DNA of 64,000 nt from Rhodonellum psychrophilum GCM71 = DSM 17998 (GTDB lineage Bacteria > Bacteroidota > Bacteroidia > Cytophagales > Cyclobacteriaceae), in assembly GCF_000381545.1 (NCBI RefSeq), contig NZ_KB906683.1, positions 1 through 64,000 on the forward strand. Reading direction: 5' to 3'. The position numbers were made by a program, and so were the translations under genes. Every line of letters begins with the position of its first letter. Position 1 is the first letter of the stretch. Shown here one piece after another: positions 52,229 through 61,534 of this stretch. The notes beneath the pieces are model-generated. The model was not told the origin of the DNA. It made no database searches and saw only the letters and a list, made by a program, of their open reading frames with translations.

Positions 52229-52648
52229 ATGAAAAACATCCGCTTAAATTTCAATTTGTCCGCTGCCTTCTGCATGGTGGTTTTTTTCTTTATCAGTTCC
52301 AGCACATTTGCCCAAAAGGAAACGACCGTACTTTCTCCCGACAAATTCGAGGCCAAGTCGAATAAAGGCAAAAAAGCAGTGATTTTGGATATCAGAACCC
52401 CAGAAGAAATCGCACAGGGCCATATTGAAGGCACAGATTCCGCTGATTTTTTAGCAGATGATTTTGAGGAGAAATTATCAGGTATGGATAAAAACAAGAA
52501 ATATTATGTCTATTGCAGATCTGGGAAAAGAACCGTTTCGGCTGCTGAAAAAATGCAGGAGATGGGATTCAGGAAAATTTTTGTGCTTGAAGGGGGATTG
52601 AACAATTGGATAGAACAAGGGAACCCAATCGTGATCCCCACCAAATAA
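52229..52648 (+). CDS. Secreted rhodanese-domain protein
   Basis: 139 residues from ATG 52229 (a GTG one codon earlier is less likely). A signal peptide occupies about 1-30 (NLSAAFCMVVFFFISSSTFA-QK), then a single rhodanese domain (about 40-135) with the persulfide-forming Cys in the active-site loop CRSGKRTV and the conserved DIRTPEEIAQGHIEG entry segment. Periplasmic single-domain rhodaneses carry sulfane sulfur or act in redox defence. The specific partner is unknown. The pdhB gene follows on the same strand after 119 nt with its own promoter. Confidence 0.9.
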   Translation: MKNIRLNFNLSAAFCMVVFFFISSSTFAQKETTVLSPDKFEAKSNKGKKAVILDIRTPEEIAQGHIEGTDSADFLADDFEEKLSGMDKNKKYYVYCRSGKRTVSAAEKMQEMGFRKIFVLEGGLNNWIEQGNPIVIPTK

Positions 52649-52714
52649 GCTGTTTCATTTAAAACCGAAAAAACGCCCCCTGATTTTCAAATGTTGGGTT
52701 TATGTCAATTGTAG

Positions 52715-52745
52715 TTTGTAATTGAACAATTACTTTCTATTTTTA
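52715..52745 (+). promoter_or_regulatory. Promoter of pdhB
   Basis: TTTG (52715-52718) and TATTTTTA (52738-52745) are separated by 19 nt, the normal -33/-7 layout in Bacteroidota. The -7 box deviates from TAnnTTTG only at its last base. It lies 22 nt before the ATG. Confidence 0.65.
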
Positions 52746-52767
52746 CACACGAAAATTTTGTCTTAAA

Positions 52768-53748
52768 ATGAGAGTTATACAATTTAGAGAAGCAATAAGA
52801 GAGGCCATGAACGAAGAAATGAGACGCGACGAAAACGTGTTTCTCATGGGCGAAGAAGTGGCCGAATACAACGGAGCCTACAAGGTTTCGCAAGGAATGT
52901 TGGATGAATTTGGACCAAACCGTGTTTACGATACGCCTATAGCTGAATTGGGTTTTGCCGGACTGGGCGTAGGCGCAGGAATGAACGGTCTCAGACCGAT
53001 CATTGAATTCATGACTTTCAATTTTTCTTTGGTAGCCATCGATCAGATCATCAATTCCTCTGCAAAGATGCTTGCCATGTCAGGTGGCCAATACAGTGTT
53101 CCCATTGTGTTCCGCGGACCCACAGGGAGTGCTGGACAATTGGGTGCAACCCACTCTTCCAATTTCGAAAATTGGTTTGCGAACACGCCCGGCCTCAAAG
53201 TGGTGGTTCCCTCCACACCTTACGATGCTAAAGGCTTGCTGAAGGCATCCATCCGTGACAATGATCCGGTTATATTCATGGAATCGGAAATGATGTACAA
53301 CGATAAAGGTGAAGTTCCTGAAGGAGAATATCTGCTCCCCATCGGTGTTGCAGACATCAAAAGAAAAGGGAAAGATGTCACCATCATCTCTTTCGGAAAA
53401 GCGATGAAAATCGCGTTGGAAGCAGCTGAGGAATTGGCGAAAGACGGTATAGAAGCCGAAGTGATCGATCTCAGGACAGTTCGTCCCATCGATTATGCGA
53501 CTTGTCTTGAATCGGTTAAAAAAACCAACAGATGTGTGGTCGTAGAAGAAGCCAATCCATTGGCGGCCATTTCTTCCGAATTGACCTACCATATCCAAAG
53601 GAATGCATTTGACTATTTGGATGCCCCTGTGATCAGGGTGAATTCGATGGATATTCCTTTGAGTTTTTCTGCTCCCTACATTGAGGCTACGCTGCCAAAC
53701 GTGAAGCGAACCCTCGAGGCGGTGAAGCAAGTGATGTACAAAAAATAA
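52768..53748 (+). CDS. pdhB: Pyruvate dehydrogenase E1 component, beta subunit
   Basis: 326 residues. Transketolase-like pyrimidine-binding domain (about 4-178) with the E1-beta hallmark MGEEVAEYNGAYKVSQGM (the Glu that activates thiamine diphosphate), DTPIAELGFAGLGVGAGMNG, and GPTGSAGQLGATHSS. A transketolase C-terminal domain follows (about 200-315: DLRTVRPID). It converts pyruvate to acetyl-CoA with E1-alpha, E2 and E3. The alpha subunit is not in this window, and a stand-alone pdhB is common in Bacteroidota. A branched-chain 2-oxoacid dehydrogenase beta subunit is a less likely alternative. Confidence 0.93.
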   Translation: MRVIQFREAIREAMNEEMRRDENVFLMGEEVAEYNGAYKVSQGMLDEFGPNRVYDTPIAELGFAGLGVGAGMNGLRPIIEFMTFNFSLVAIDQIINSSAKMLAMSGGQYSVPIVFRGPTGSAGQLGATHSSNFENWFANTPGLKVVVPSTPYDAKGLLKASIRDNDPVIFMESEMMYNDKGEVPEGEYLLPIGVADIKRKGKDVTIISFGKAMKIALEAAEELAKDGIEAEVIDLRTVRPIDYATCLESVKKTNRCVVVEEANPLAAISSELTYHIQRNAFDYLDAPVIRVNSMDIPLSFSAPYIEATLPNVKRTLEAVKQVMYKK

Positions 53749-53830
53749 ACCAAAAAGGACTCCCTGCAATAAGGCTTTAGCGTTTGAAATTAAAATTGTA
53801 ATTTGCCTGTTGTGTCCTTTTCATACGATA

Positions 53831-53864
53831 AAAAACACCCTCAGAAATATCTCTGAGGGTGTTT
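53831..53864 (+). terminator. Terminator after pdhB
   Basis: AAAACACCCTCAGA pairs with TCTGAGGGTGTTTT, followed by CTTTTTGG. It lies 82 nt after the pdhB stop. Confidence 0.9.
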
Positions 53865-53885
53865 TCTTTTTGGGGTAAGTTTCCG

Positions 53886-54116
53886 TTTAACCCGAATTTT
53901 AAGACAGCGGAAAAGTAACGAAGGGCATCTATCTTGATTAAGTTATATGGAATTATGCATGAGGTCTCCTGAGGGATCGAAACTGCATGAAAACCAGGCT
54001 ATAGGGAGACTAATTCCTGACACCAATAGGGTAAAGTCAAAAAATGAGCCGTACCTAATTGAATATCGGCCAACTACAATATTCAATTGCATTCGCAGTG
54101 CATAAAATGGGTTTAA
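53886..54116 (+). repeat. Dispersed intergenic repeat, copy H (long form)
   Basis: Left end TTTAACCCGAATTTTAAGAC, then the long-form segment (ACAGCGGAAAAGTAACG, TATCTT-gatt-AAGTTAT) also seen in copy F, then ATGCATGAGG, the CTCCTGAGGGA hairpin, GAAACTGCATGAAAACCAG, and right end GTGCATAAAATGGGTTTAA. At 231 bp it is sandwiched between two terminator hairpins in a convergent gap. Confidence 0.9.
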
Positions 54117-54194
54117 AATAGCGTGGCACAAATTGTAAGGTTGCAAAAAGGCCAATTGATTGACCCTTCATTCAGAATGGGACAGTCAGGCAAA

Positions 54195-54227
54195 AAAAAA
54201 CATCCTCATAAAATGAGGATGTTTTTT
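54195..54227. terminator. Terminator for the outer-membrane barrel gene
   Basis: AAAAAACATCCTCAT pairs with ATGAGGATGTTTTTT around three A's. Long A and T tracts allow either direction. It lies 30 nt from the barrel-gene stop at 54257. Confidence 0.92.
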
Positions 54228-54256
54228 AATCATTACCCAATCAAAATTTTAAATCT

Positions 54257-56773
54257 TTAATTACTTATCGCAGCGCCTGCACCGTTTCCTTCACCACCTT
54301 CTTTGAGATCTTCGTTGGTCACACCACGTTTTTTCTTTGGAGGGCCACCGACACTCAATTTTCCAATTCTGTAGGAGAAATTGATCTTGAAATTCATGTT
54401 TCTCAAGGTATTGGTACTTTGTTGCATGATGGAAGGAGTCATCAATTCATTTTTGATTTTGAATTCAGTAGCCAAAAAGTTTTCCGCACCGAATCCTATA
54501 CTTCCTTTTTTATCGTTGAATTGCTTGTTTAGATTCAAACCATAAACTCTGAATCCACCTTGGCTCCCCTGAAGCTGAACCTGTCTACCCCTAGCGAAAG
54601 TAAAGGCTTGGACTTGCCAATCTTTAGGCAGGGTATAGTTACCGAATAGTCTGCCACTGAATACGAATCCTTCATTGTAAGCAGCAAACTGTGGATCTTC
54701 CAATCCATTGTCCAGCATGGCGAAATAACCGTCAAGTCCGCCATTTAGGGAGAACTTACCTGAGATATTGATGTTTGTGGAAAGGCTCATTCCGACCGCT
54801 CTTTCATTCCCGATGTTTTCGTAGGAAGTGAAGATAATGTCATCGTCCTGAATCGTTCTTACAGGTTGAATGGATCCAGTGGTATTTCTGAAGAAGGAAG
54901 TCAAATTGATGGAACTTCCCTTGATGAATGTGCTGTAAGAGACTTCGTAATTGTCCGTCAATTCAGGATCCAACAATGGATTACCTTGAGAAATTTGCTG
55001 AGGATTGGCAGCATTGATGTTGGGGTTCAAGAACTGAAGCGATGGTCTTTGTACCCTTCTGTTGTAGGCGGCTTTCACCATGTTTCCGTTGGTCAATTTT
55101 CTACTCAAGTTTACACTTGGCACAAACAATCCATAAGACGGAATCTCGGCAGGCAATTCAGAATTTTTGAAATCCGCATCAATGTTGGTGTACTCATATC
55201 TCAAACCTGTTTTGATGGTGTAATTATCCAAGAAACCAAGTGTGTAGGAAAGGTAACCCGCGGTAACGTTTTGGTCGTAACTGAATTCATTGGAGAATGT
55301 AACGTCGTTGGATTCTACAAAGGGTCCGTTTGGTCCTTCAGCGTTGAAATAAGCAAATTCACTGACTGCACTTCGCATGATGTTCTTCGCACCATACTCC
55401 AGTATCTGTTTGTTGTTATTCCCCAAAGGAGTCACGTAATCCAACTGGATGGTAAACTCCTGGTTGATGGCACCATTTTCGTTTTTCACCCTTCTCAATA
55501 CGTCGTCAAAGCTTTCTGTAAACAAGCTGTTTACAAAGTCGTTTGTCCTATTGTTTTTGCTATACAAGCCCGATATGCTGAATTCTTTTTGGGCTTTTTC
55601 GAATGTTTTGGTATAGTTGTAATTGACATCGATATTGTTGGAAAGATCTTTCACTTCCACATTTCTCAACAAGGAATTTATCAATTCTTCCTCAAAAAAT
55701 GTCTCTGTCAAAAGATCATTCTGTTTGCTGTTCATGTTTCTGACACCTAGACTGACGGATGCCGTCATGAAGTTGTATTTGTTGATTTCGTAATCCCATC
55801 CAAAGTTATATCGGCCAAATAGCATGTTGCTCTTCGTGTCTGCAGACTGGTTGATTTGCAAAGCCGTTCCATCAGGATTGGAGAGGGTTTGTTGGTTTTC
55901 AAAAGACCCAAGGATATTGTATCCACTTCTTCCAAAACCTCCCAAAGTAAATCCCATTTTTCCCTTTTTCAGACTGGCATTCAGTCCAAGATTAGAACCT
56001 CTCAAGCCAGCACTTGTGTTGATATTCAAGGATGCACCTTGAAGGTTGTTTTTCTTTGTGATGATATTGATGACCCCACCGGTACCTTCAGCATCGTATT
56101 TTGCCGATGGGGAAGTGATCACTTCCACCGATTTGATTTCTTCTGCAGGGATCTGCTTCAATGCATCCGCAATGTTGGAAGCGACAATGGCAGATTGTTT
56201 TCCATCGATCAGTACCAAGATATTTGTACTTCCTCTCATGGAAACATTTCCGTCCAGATCGACCGACAACATCGGTACTCTCCTCAATACATCAGAAGCA
56301 TCTCCACCCATTGTGGTTTTGTCATTTTCAGCATTATATATGGTTCTATCCACTCTTTCTTCAATCAAGCTGCGCTGACCCTGCACAGTCACTTCCTGTA
56401 GATCGACAGCATCTTCTACCAAAACCAAGTCTCCGATAGTGATGTTTGTGTTGCCGGCAGTCACTTTGATGACTTGAGAAATGGAAGTCTTGAAACCAAG
56501 AAAGCTAGTTTGCAACACAAATTCACCATTTTTGAATCCAGTGATAAAAAACGCCCCATTTAGATCGGCAACCGCTCCTGCGATGCTCTGTTTGCTTTCG
56601 GCATCCAAGAGTGCTACTGCTGCGTAGGCAACAGGCTCTGAAGATGATTTATCGATTATCCTACCGGAGATCCGGTACACGGGTTTTTCATCTTGGGTGG
56701 TTTGCGCCATCACTTGCAATGAAGAGGCCAGAACCAATAAGGTCAGGAATAAAAGTTTAATGGGGTTTTTCAT
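54257..56773 (-). CDS. TonB-dependent-receptor-like outer-membrane beta-barrel protein
   Basis: 838 residues from ATG 56773 (MKNPIKLLFLTLLVLASSLQ signal peptide). An upstream ATG at 56836 would add 21 residues before the signal and is rejected. A carboxypeptidase-regulatory-like beta-sandwich (about 31-118, ISGRIIDKSSSEPVAYAAVA) is followed by a plug domain (LVLIDGKQSAIVASNIADAL, EVITSPSAKYDAEGTGGVIN) and then an outer-membrane beta-barrel domain of the OMP_b-brl_3 type (about 390-815). The tail after FSYRIGKLSVGG is charged and glycine-rich. Substrate unknown, perhaps siderophore, peptide or lipid. It is divergent from the LytS/LytTR pair, which may control it. Confidence 0.92.
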   Translation of the reverse strand: MKNPIKLLFLTLLVLASSLQVMAQTTQDEKPVYRISGRIIDKSSSEPVAYAAVALLDAESKQSIAGAVADLNGAFFITGFKNGEFVLQTSFLGFKTSISQVIKVTAGNTNITIGDLVLVEDAVDLQEVTVQGQRSLIEERVDRTIYNAENDKTTMGGDASDVLRRVPMLSVDLDGNVSMRGSTNILVLIDGKQSAIVASNIADALKQIPAEEIKSVEVITSPSAKYDAEGTGGVINIITKKNNLQGASLNINTSAGLRGSNLGLNASLKKGKMGFTLGGFGRSGYNILGSFENQQTLSNPDGTALQINQSADTKSNMLFGRYNFGWDYEINKYNFMTASVSLGVRNMNSKQNDLLTETFFEEELINSLLRNVEVKDLSNNIDVNYNYTKTFEKAQKEFSISGLYSKNNRTNDFVNSLFTESFDDVLRRVKNENGAINQEFTIQLDYVTPLGNNNKQILEYGAKNIMRSAVSEFAYFNAEGPNGPFVESNDVTFSNEFSYDQNVTAGYLSYTLGFLDNYTIKTGLRYEYTNIDADFKNSELPAEIPSYGLFVPSVNLSRKLTNGNMVKAAYNRRVQRPSLQFLNPNINAANPQQISQGNPLLDPELTDNYEVSYSTFIKGSSINLTSFFRNTTGSIQPVRTIQDDDIIFTSYENIGNERAVGMSLSTNINISGKFSLNGGLDGYFAMLDNGLEDPQFAAYNEGFVFSGRLFGNYTLPKDWQVQAFTFARGRQVQLQGSQGGFRVYGLNLNKQFNDKKGSIGFGAENFLATEFKIKNELMTPSIMQQSTNTLRNMNFKINFSYRIGKLSVGGPPKKKRGVTNEDLKEGGEGNGAGAAISN

Positions 56774-57047
56774 AATTGCTGTTGTTTTGCTTGGCGGATC
56801 CACAAGGGACACATTACGGAAACAAAGGAACAGCAAGGAGAAATCACAACAAAATCAAATAGACCGAAAGGAAGGATTCATCGACCAATCCCAAGTTTGA
56901 ACTGATGAATCAATTCCGCTTTTCGGGAAAAGAACTTTATCTATTGAGAGCATCGATTGGCAGTCAAAATCGTTGCATTGGTAGATTGGCTATGGCCTAA
57001 AACAAAATTTTATACTAGTTTAGGTGCCATTATCTTAATGTAATTCT

Positions 57048-58121
57048 ATGAAAGAGCTCGTCCTCAAGAAACAAATCCCTTTGATCATCCATATTCTTGG
57101 TTGGAGTTTGTTCGGGTCAGTCATCTTCCTGATATCCCCCCTATCTGCCGGGGTGGAGCGTCCCAATGAGTTTTGGATCAAGCAAGGCCTGATGTTTGCA
57201 AGTTTGGTCGCGACATTTTATTTCAATTACTTTTACTTGGTTCCCAAGGTCTTGTTCAAAAACAAAACCTCCATTTTCCTGCTACTCAACCTTATTGGAG
57301 GCTTGACATTCGTAGGTATTTTTATGTTGTATGACGATTGGACCAATATGTCGGAATTGATGCACAAAGCATTCAGACCCGATGTTCCTTATAAACCAAG
57401 AGGAAGAAATTATTCCTACGATTTCTTTAACTTTTTGATTTTCATCATGGCCGTCGGGATCAGCACGAGTGTGGCTGCGGTCCAAAAATGGCAATCAGAT
57501 GAAAAAGTGAGGGTTGAGCGCGAGCAGCAACAAATCAACTCGGAGCTCTCCTACCTGAAGGCCCAAATCAATCCGCATTTCTTCTTCAATACACTCAACA
57601 ATATATATTCCCTGACAAACATTGATGTGGAAAAGGCCAAAACCGCCATCCTCAAACTGTCCAGAATGATGCGGTATGTACTTTATGAAACCGAAAAAGA
57701 AAACACATTATTGAGCAAAGAACTGGATTTTATCAAGGATTTTATTGAATTGATGCGACTTAGGCTTTCCGAAAAAGTGGAGCTGGTCTTGGAAATCCCT
57801 GAAAAATTTGATGATGCCGTGATTGCCCCAATGCTCTTGCTTCCGTTTGTTGAAAACTGTTTCAAACATGGCATCAGTTCCCAAAAGCACAGTAAAATCC
57901 AGATCCATATTCAGATCAAGGAAAAACATGTATATTTAAACACAGTGAATTTCAATTTTAAATCCAGTGAAAATACTCCTGAAGGTGCCGCAAGTGGGAT
58001 AGGATTGGCCAATACCAAACGAAGATTGGAACTACTTTATAAAGAAAAGCACAGCCTTGATATCAAAGATCAAAATCCTGAAAATGAATACAGGGTAAAT
58101 CTAAAAATCGACTTGAAATGA
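57048..58121 (+). CDS. LytS-type sensor histidine kinase
   Basis: 357 residues. Four N-terminal membrane helices (about 10-31, 45-66, 75-95, 125-145), a short coiled linker (DEKVRVEREQQQINSELSYL), then the His_kinase domain with the phosphoacceptor His177 in KAQINPHFFFNTLNN. A degenerate HATPase follows with APMLLLPFVENCFKHGI and ASGIGLANTKRRLEL. There is no extracytoplasmic sensor domain, so signals are sensed within or at the membrane. The stop overlaps the start of the response regulator by four bases (ATGA), coupling their translation. Confidence 0.95.
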   Translation: MKELVLKKQIPLIIHILGWSLFGSVIFLISPLSAGVERPNEFWIKQGLMFASLVATFYFNYFYLVPKVLFKNKTSIFLLLNLIGGLTFVGIFMLYDDWTNMSELMHKAFRPDVPYKPRGRNYSYDFFNFLIFIMAVGISTSVAAVQKWQSDEKVRVEREQQQINSELSYLKAQINPHFFFNTLNNIYSLTNIDVEKAKTAILKLSRMMRYVLYETEKENTLLSKELDFIKDFIELMRLRLSEKVELVLEIPEKFDDAVIAPMLLLPFVENCFKHGISSQKHSKIQIHIQIKEKHVYLNTVNFNFKSSENTPEGAASGIGLANTKRRLELLYKEKHSLDIKDQNPENEYRVNLKIDLK

Positions 58122-58849
58122 AAATTAAGTGCATTGCAGTAGATGATGAACCCTTGGCTTTGAGCCTGATCAGCAGGTTTATAGAGCAGACCTCTTTTTT
58201 GATTCTCTTGGGGAAATTTGAAAATGCAATCGATGCACTGGGCTTTATCAATCAAAATGAGGTGGATTTGATTTTTTTGGACATCCAAATGCCTGACCTA
58301 TCGGGGATGGAACTGGCCAGGGTTTTGGATGGCAAAACTTCTGCAAAAAAACCTAGGATCATCTTCACGACAGCCTATAACCAATTCGCCATTGAGGGAT
58401 ATAAAGTGGATGCGTTGGATTATCTCCTCAAACCTTTCAGTTATGAGGAGTTTTTGAAAGCATCCACCAAGGCATATCAATACCTTGATCAACAAGCGAA
58501 TCCTGTGGGAGAAAGTGTAAATACCGATGCCTACATTTTCCTGAAGGTGGAATATCAGTTGGTGAAAATCATGTTGAAGGAAATCACCCATGTGGAGGCT
58601 TACAAGGATTATGTAAAGGTCTTCCTCCTGCACAAACCCAACCCAATCCTTTCGCTTACAAGCTTGAAGAGCATGGAAGACATGTTGCCATCTGACCGGT
58701 TTATGAGGATTCATCGCTCCTACATCATCGCTTTGGACCATATAGATTCCATCGCCCGAAACACAGTCAATATAGGAAACACACAAATCACCGTGAGCGA
58801 AAATTACAAAGATAATTTCATGCAGTTTCTCAGTAAATGGATAGGTTAA
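58118..58849 (+). CDS. LytTR-family response regulator
   Basis: 243 residues. Receiver domain (1-120) with the acidic pair AVDDEP (Asp9/Asp10), the phosphoacceptor Asp55 in LIFLDIQMPDLSG, and DYLLKPFSYEEF. LytTR DNA-binding domain (about 145-240) with IFLKVEYQLVKIMLKEITHV, RFMRIHRSYIIALDHI and the final ITVSENYKDNFMQFL. Such regulators bind imperfect direct repeats near their targets. The neighbouring divergent outer-membrane barrel gene is the natural candidate target, but no site was identified by eye. Confidence 0.95.
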   Translation: MKIKCIAVDDEPLALSLISRFIEQTSFLILLGKFENAIDALGFINQNEVDLIFLDIQMPDLSGMELARVLDGKTSAKKPRIIFTTAYNQFAIEGYKVDALDYLLKPFSYEEFLKASTKAYQYLDQQANPVGESVNTDAYIFLKVEYQLVKIMLKEITHVEAYKDYVKVFLLHKPNPILSLTSLKSMEDMLPSDRFMRIHRSYIIALDHIDSIARNTVNIGNTQITVSENYKDNFMQFLSKWIG

Positions 58850-59025
58850 GTCTGGGCGCTTTTTTTACTCAGAATTAAAAAATATTTTATACACAATTCA
58901 AAGAATTTTATTGTCAAAAAATCAATATTACAATTTTTTTAATTCAAAAACTTTAACCTTAAACCACTCCTGCCCGTAAACTAATACAAATTGACAGGTG
59001 GAAATCCCTACCCCATTTTTATGAC

Positions 59026-59502
59026 ATGAATCAAACGCAAAAAGAATTTATGGAAATCGCCATTGGACTCTCCCAAAGTGGAATGGATCAAGGCAAAGGC
59101 GGACCTTTTGGATGTATCATTGTCAAAAATGGGCAAATAATCGGAAAGGGATCCAATTCAGTGCTCAGCACCAATGACCCAACTGCCCATGCAGAAATCG
59201 TTGCCATCCGGGAGGCTTGCAATTCATTGGGTAACTTTCAATTGGAGGGCTGTGAAATCTATACCTCTTGCGAACCCTGCCCCATGTGTTTGGGCGCCAT
59301 TTATTGGGCAAGACCTTCACGTGTTTTTTACGCCAACACCAAATCCGATGCTGCTGAAGCAGGATTCGATGACCAATTTATTTACGATGAGCTAAACCTC
59401 CCCTATTCTGACAGAAAAATTCCCTTTGACCAAATCCTACAAGATGAGGCCAAAAAGGTTTTTGAAAATTGGATTCTTAAAGAAAATAAATCAGTGTATT
59501 AA
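59026..59502 (+). CDS. guaD: Guanine deaminase (GuaD-type cytidine-deaminase fold)
   Basis: 158 residues; converts guanine to xanthine. The zinc site is HAE (His55, catalytic Glu57) and PCPMC (Cys85 and Cys88), within SCEPCPMCLGAIYWARPSRV. The C-terminal stretch AAEAGFDDQFIYDEL, including the swapped C-terminal segment, closely matches the Bacillus GuaD type. A tRNA-adenosine deaminase (TadA) is less likely, because the GGPFGCIIVKNGQ and AAEAGFDD stretches are characteristic of GuaD. The small lipoprotein gene follows 16 nt after its stop, so they probably share a transcript. Confidence 0.88.
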   Translation: MNQTQKEFMEIAIGLSQSGMDQGKGGPFGCIIVKNGQIIGKGSNSVLSTNDPTAHAEIVAIREACNSLGNFQLEGCEIYTSCEPCPMCLGAIYWARPSRVFYANTKSDAAEAGFDDQFIYDELNLPYSDRKIPFDQILQDEAKKVFENWILKENKSVY

Positions 59503-59518
59503 TCAACAAATACTTATC

Positions 59519-60049
59519 ATGAAAAAAACAATCATCGCAATCGCGAGCATAGGAATACTTGCCTCATGCACCAATGAAAAATCAATTGAAGAAAGATACC
59601 TCTATGAGGGTGACAAGATCGTGGATATCGAAACAGGTGATGAATACTTCATGGAAGATTCACTTGGTTTTACTTTGATTCACAAAGACGGAAGCAAAGA
59701 GCAAGTTGCCTTCGATGATACCCCGTTTTTTGAGACAAATCTTTCCGATGAATATGTGAAAACCTGGAAGGAAAACATAGCCGAAAGGGAGGAAAAACTC
59801 CTTTTGGAAAAAAAAGAAAAATTCCAAGCAGCAAGAAAAGCCCGATATTCCGATTTGGATAACGAGGCATTAATGGCAAAATTCCAAAAAGCACATCAGG
59901 AGAAAGTCGAAATAACCCTTCAAATGGATATGATTGCGGAATTGATCGACAGAGAGGTGATTGCAACAGAGGATGCGCCAGGCTTACTGGAAATTGATAT
60001 TGAGTTTATCGATCTGGATTTTAACATCGAGGAAGCGGATGAAAATTGA
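59519..60049 (+). CDS. Small charged lipoprotein, unknown function
   Basis: 176 residues from ATG 59519 (MKKTIIAIASIGILASC, lipid-modified Cys17). An upstream in-frame ATG (59426) lies inside guaD and is rejected. The mature part is strongly charged, with a Glu/Lys-rich helical region (about 80-140) and an acidic C-terminus (EIDIEFIDLDFNIEEADEN). No family was recognised. It may be cotranscribed with guaD. Confidence 0.75.
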   Translation: MKKTIIAIASIGILASCTNEKSIEERYLYEGDKIVDIETGDEYFMEDSLGFTLIHKDGSKEQVAFDDTPFFETNLSDEYVKTWKENIAEREEKLLLEKKEKFQAARKARYSDLDNEALMAKFQKAHQEKVEITLQMDMIAELIDREVIATEDAPGLLEIDIEFIDLDFNIEEADEN

Positions 60050-60209
60050 GATCTAAATTTATCTTTGGATTTCCAGGTATTGGAAATTATTGAAGGAAAA
60101 ATAAAAAAACGAATCAAACATCTTCCAAAAAATTTGTGTGTGACCCTTATCACCGAAGGATCGTTTAAAAAATTTTATATTTCCAATAAATACACCAATA
60201 CGAACACTC

Positions 60210-61475
60210 ATGAATCACTACCAAATTTTGATCATTGGAGGAGGAACTGCCGGAATAACAGTTGCAGCTCAACTTCGTCGAAAGGATAAAAATCATAAAA
60301 TAGCCATCATTGAACCCTCTGAAAAGCATTATTACCAGCCAGCTTGGACATTGGTAGGTGCGGGTACTTTTGATTTTAAGGACACGGAAAGAAATGAGGC
60401 CGATTATATTCCGGATGGGGTAGACTGGATCAAAGACAAAGCTTCAGATATCCTTCCCGAATCCAACACCGTCAAAACAGAATCATCTGGCGATTTCACC
60501 TATGACTACCTTGTGGTGGCTCCTGGATTGGTCATGGCTCCGGAATTATTACCAGGTCTAAAGGAAGCTTTGGGCAAAGGAGTAGTCTGCAGCAACTATA
60601 CCGACCCGGAACATACCTGGGAGGTTCTACAGAATTTCAAAGGCGGCAATGCCGTTTTCACTCAGCCTCTGACTCCGATCAAATGTGGTGGTGCCCCACA
60701 AAAAATCATGTACCTGGCAGAGGAATATTTCCGGAAGACGTCAAAGGTCCGTGAAAATACCAATGTGATTTTTGCCACTCCCGGGTCAGTGATTTTTGGC
60801 GTGAAGGATTTTGCAAAAACCCTGAACAAGATTCTCATCGAGAGAGAAATCATTTTCAAACCGTACTATGCTCCTGTGAGAATTGATGCTGAAAACAAGT
60901 TCATCTATTTCAAATACATTGAAAAAGGGGAAAATGGATGTATCATCAATGAAGGAAACAAAATCGGTGAGGAAATCGTGGGTGATTCAGAAATCAAGAT
61001 GTCTTTTGACATGCTTCATCTTGCTCCTCCACAGCAAGCACCAAAGTTTATTAGAGAATCCTCAGTTGCCTTACAGGATGGTCCCAATAAAGGCTGGGTG
61101 GATGTAAACATCAATACACTTCAGCATTTAAGATACCCGAATATTTTCTCATTGGGAGATGTAGCTGCTTTGCCCACCGCCAAAACTGGCGCAGCAATCA
61201 GAAAACAAGCCCCAGTGGTGGTCGAAAACATCCTCCACCTCATCAAAAACAAGACGATGGGAAAAGAAATCTATGAGGGTTATTCCTCCTGCCCATTGGT
61301 GACGGGTTACAGCAAAATGGTGTTGGCCGAGTTCAAGTATGACAATGTGAGGGATTCAGACCCAATGATTTCAAAATTTGTGGATACTACCAAAGAACAA
61401 TACAGCATGTGGCTATTGAAAAAATATGGATTGCCTTTCATGTATTGGAATTTGATGCTCAAAGGTAGGGCATAA
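60210..61475 (+). CDS. Sulfide:quinone oxidoreductase-like FAD enzyme
   Basis: 421 residues. The Rossmann FAD motif is GGGTAGITVAAQL (about 10-22), followed by EPSEKHYYQPAWTLVGAG, the SQR-type region (about 37-54). Catalytic-type cysteines appear at IKCGGAPQ (about 150-157), VCSNY (about 130) and SSCPLVTGYSKM (near 355), consistent with sulfide chemistry. A second FAD motif FSLGDVAALPTAKTGAAIRK is near the C-terminus. SQR oxidises sulfide to polysulfide and reduces quinone at the membrane. A membrane-tethering C-terminus (FMYWNLMLKG) is present. Distinguishing it from rubredoxin-type or flavocytochrome FAD relatives needs phylogeny. It is monocistronic. Confidence 0.8.
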   Translation: MNHYQILIIGGGTAGITVAAQLRRKDKNHKIAIIEPSEKHYYQPAWTLVGAGTFDFKDTERNEADYIPDGVDWIKDKASDILPESNTVKTESSGDFTYDYLVVAPGLVMAPELLPGLKEALGKGVVCSNYTDPEHTWEVLQNFKGGNAVFTQPLTPIKCGGAPQKIMYLAEEYFRKTSKVRENTNVIFATPGSVIFGVKDFAKTLNKILIEREIIFKPYYAPVRIDAENKFIYFKYIEKGENGCIINEGNKIGEEIVGDSEIKMSFDMLHLAPPQQAPKFIRESSVALQDGPNKGWVDVNINTLQHLRYPNIFSLGDVAALPTAKTGAAIRKQAPVVVENILHLIKNKTMGKEIYEGYSSCPLVTGYSKMVLAEFKYDNVRDSDPMISKFVDTTKEQYSMWLLKKYGLPFMYWNLMLKGRA

Positions 61476-61500
61476 AAAAAATGCTCATCGGAAGATTCAA

Positions 61501-61534
61501 AAAAGTCAGCACATCAACGTGCTGACTTTTTTTT
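61501..61534 (+). terminator. Terminator after the SQR-like gene
   Basis: AAAAGTCAGCAC pairs with GTGCTGACTTTT and continues into TTTT. Repeat copy C begins at its T-tract (TTTTTTTTAACCC). Confidence 0.9.

Noticed and set aside
54866-55750. 294-residue frame antisense to the outer-membrane barrel gene
   Set aside because: It overlaps the clearly coding opposite strand. It is rich in His, Cys and Phe, typical of antisense translation of barrel-protein codons.
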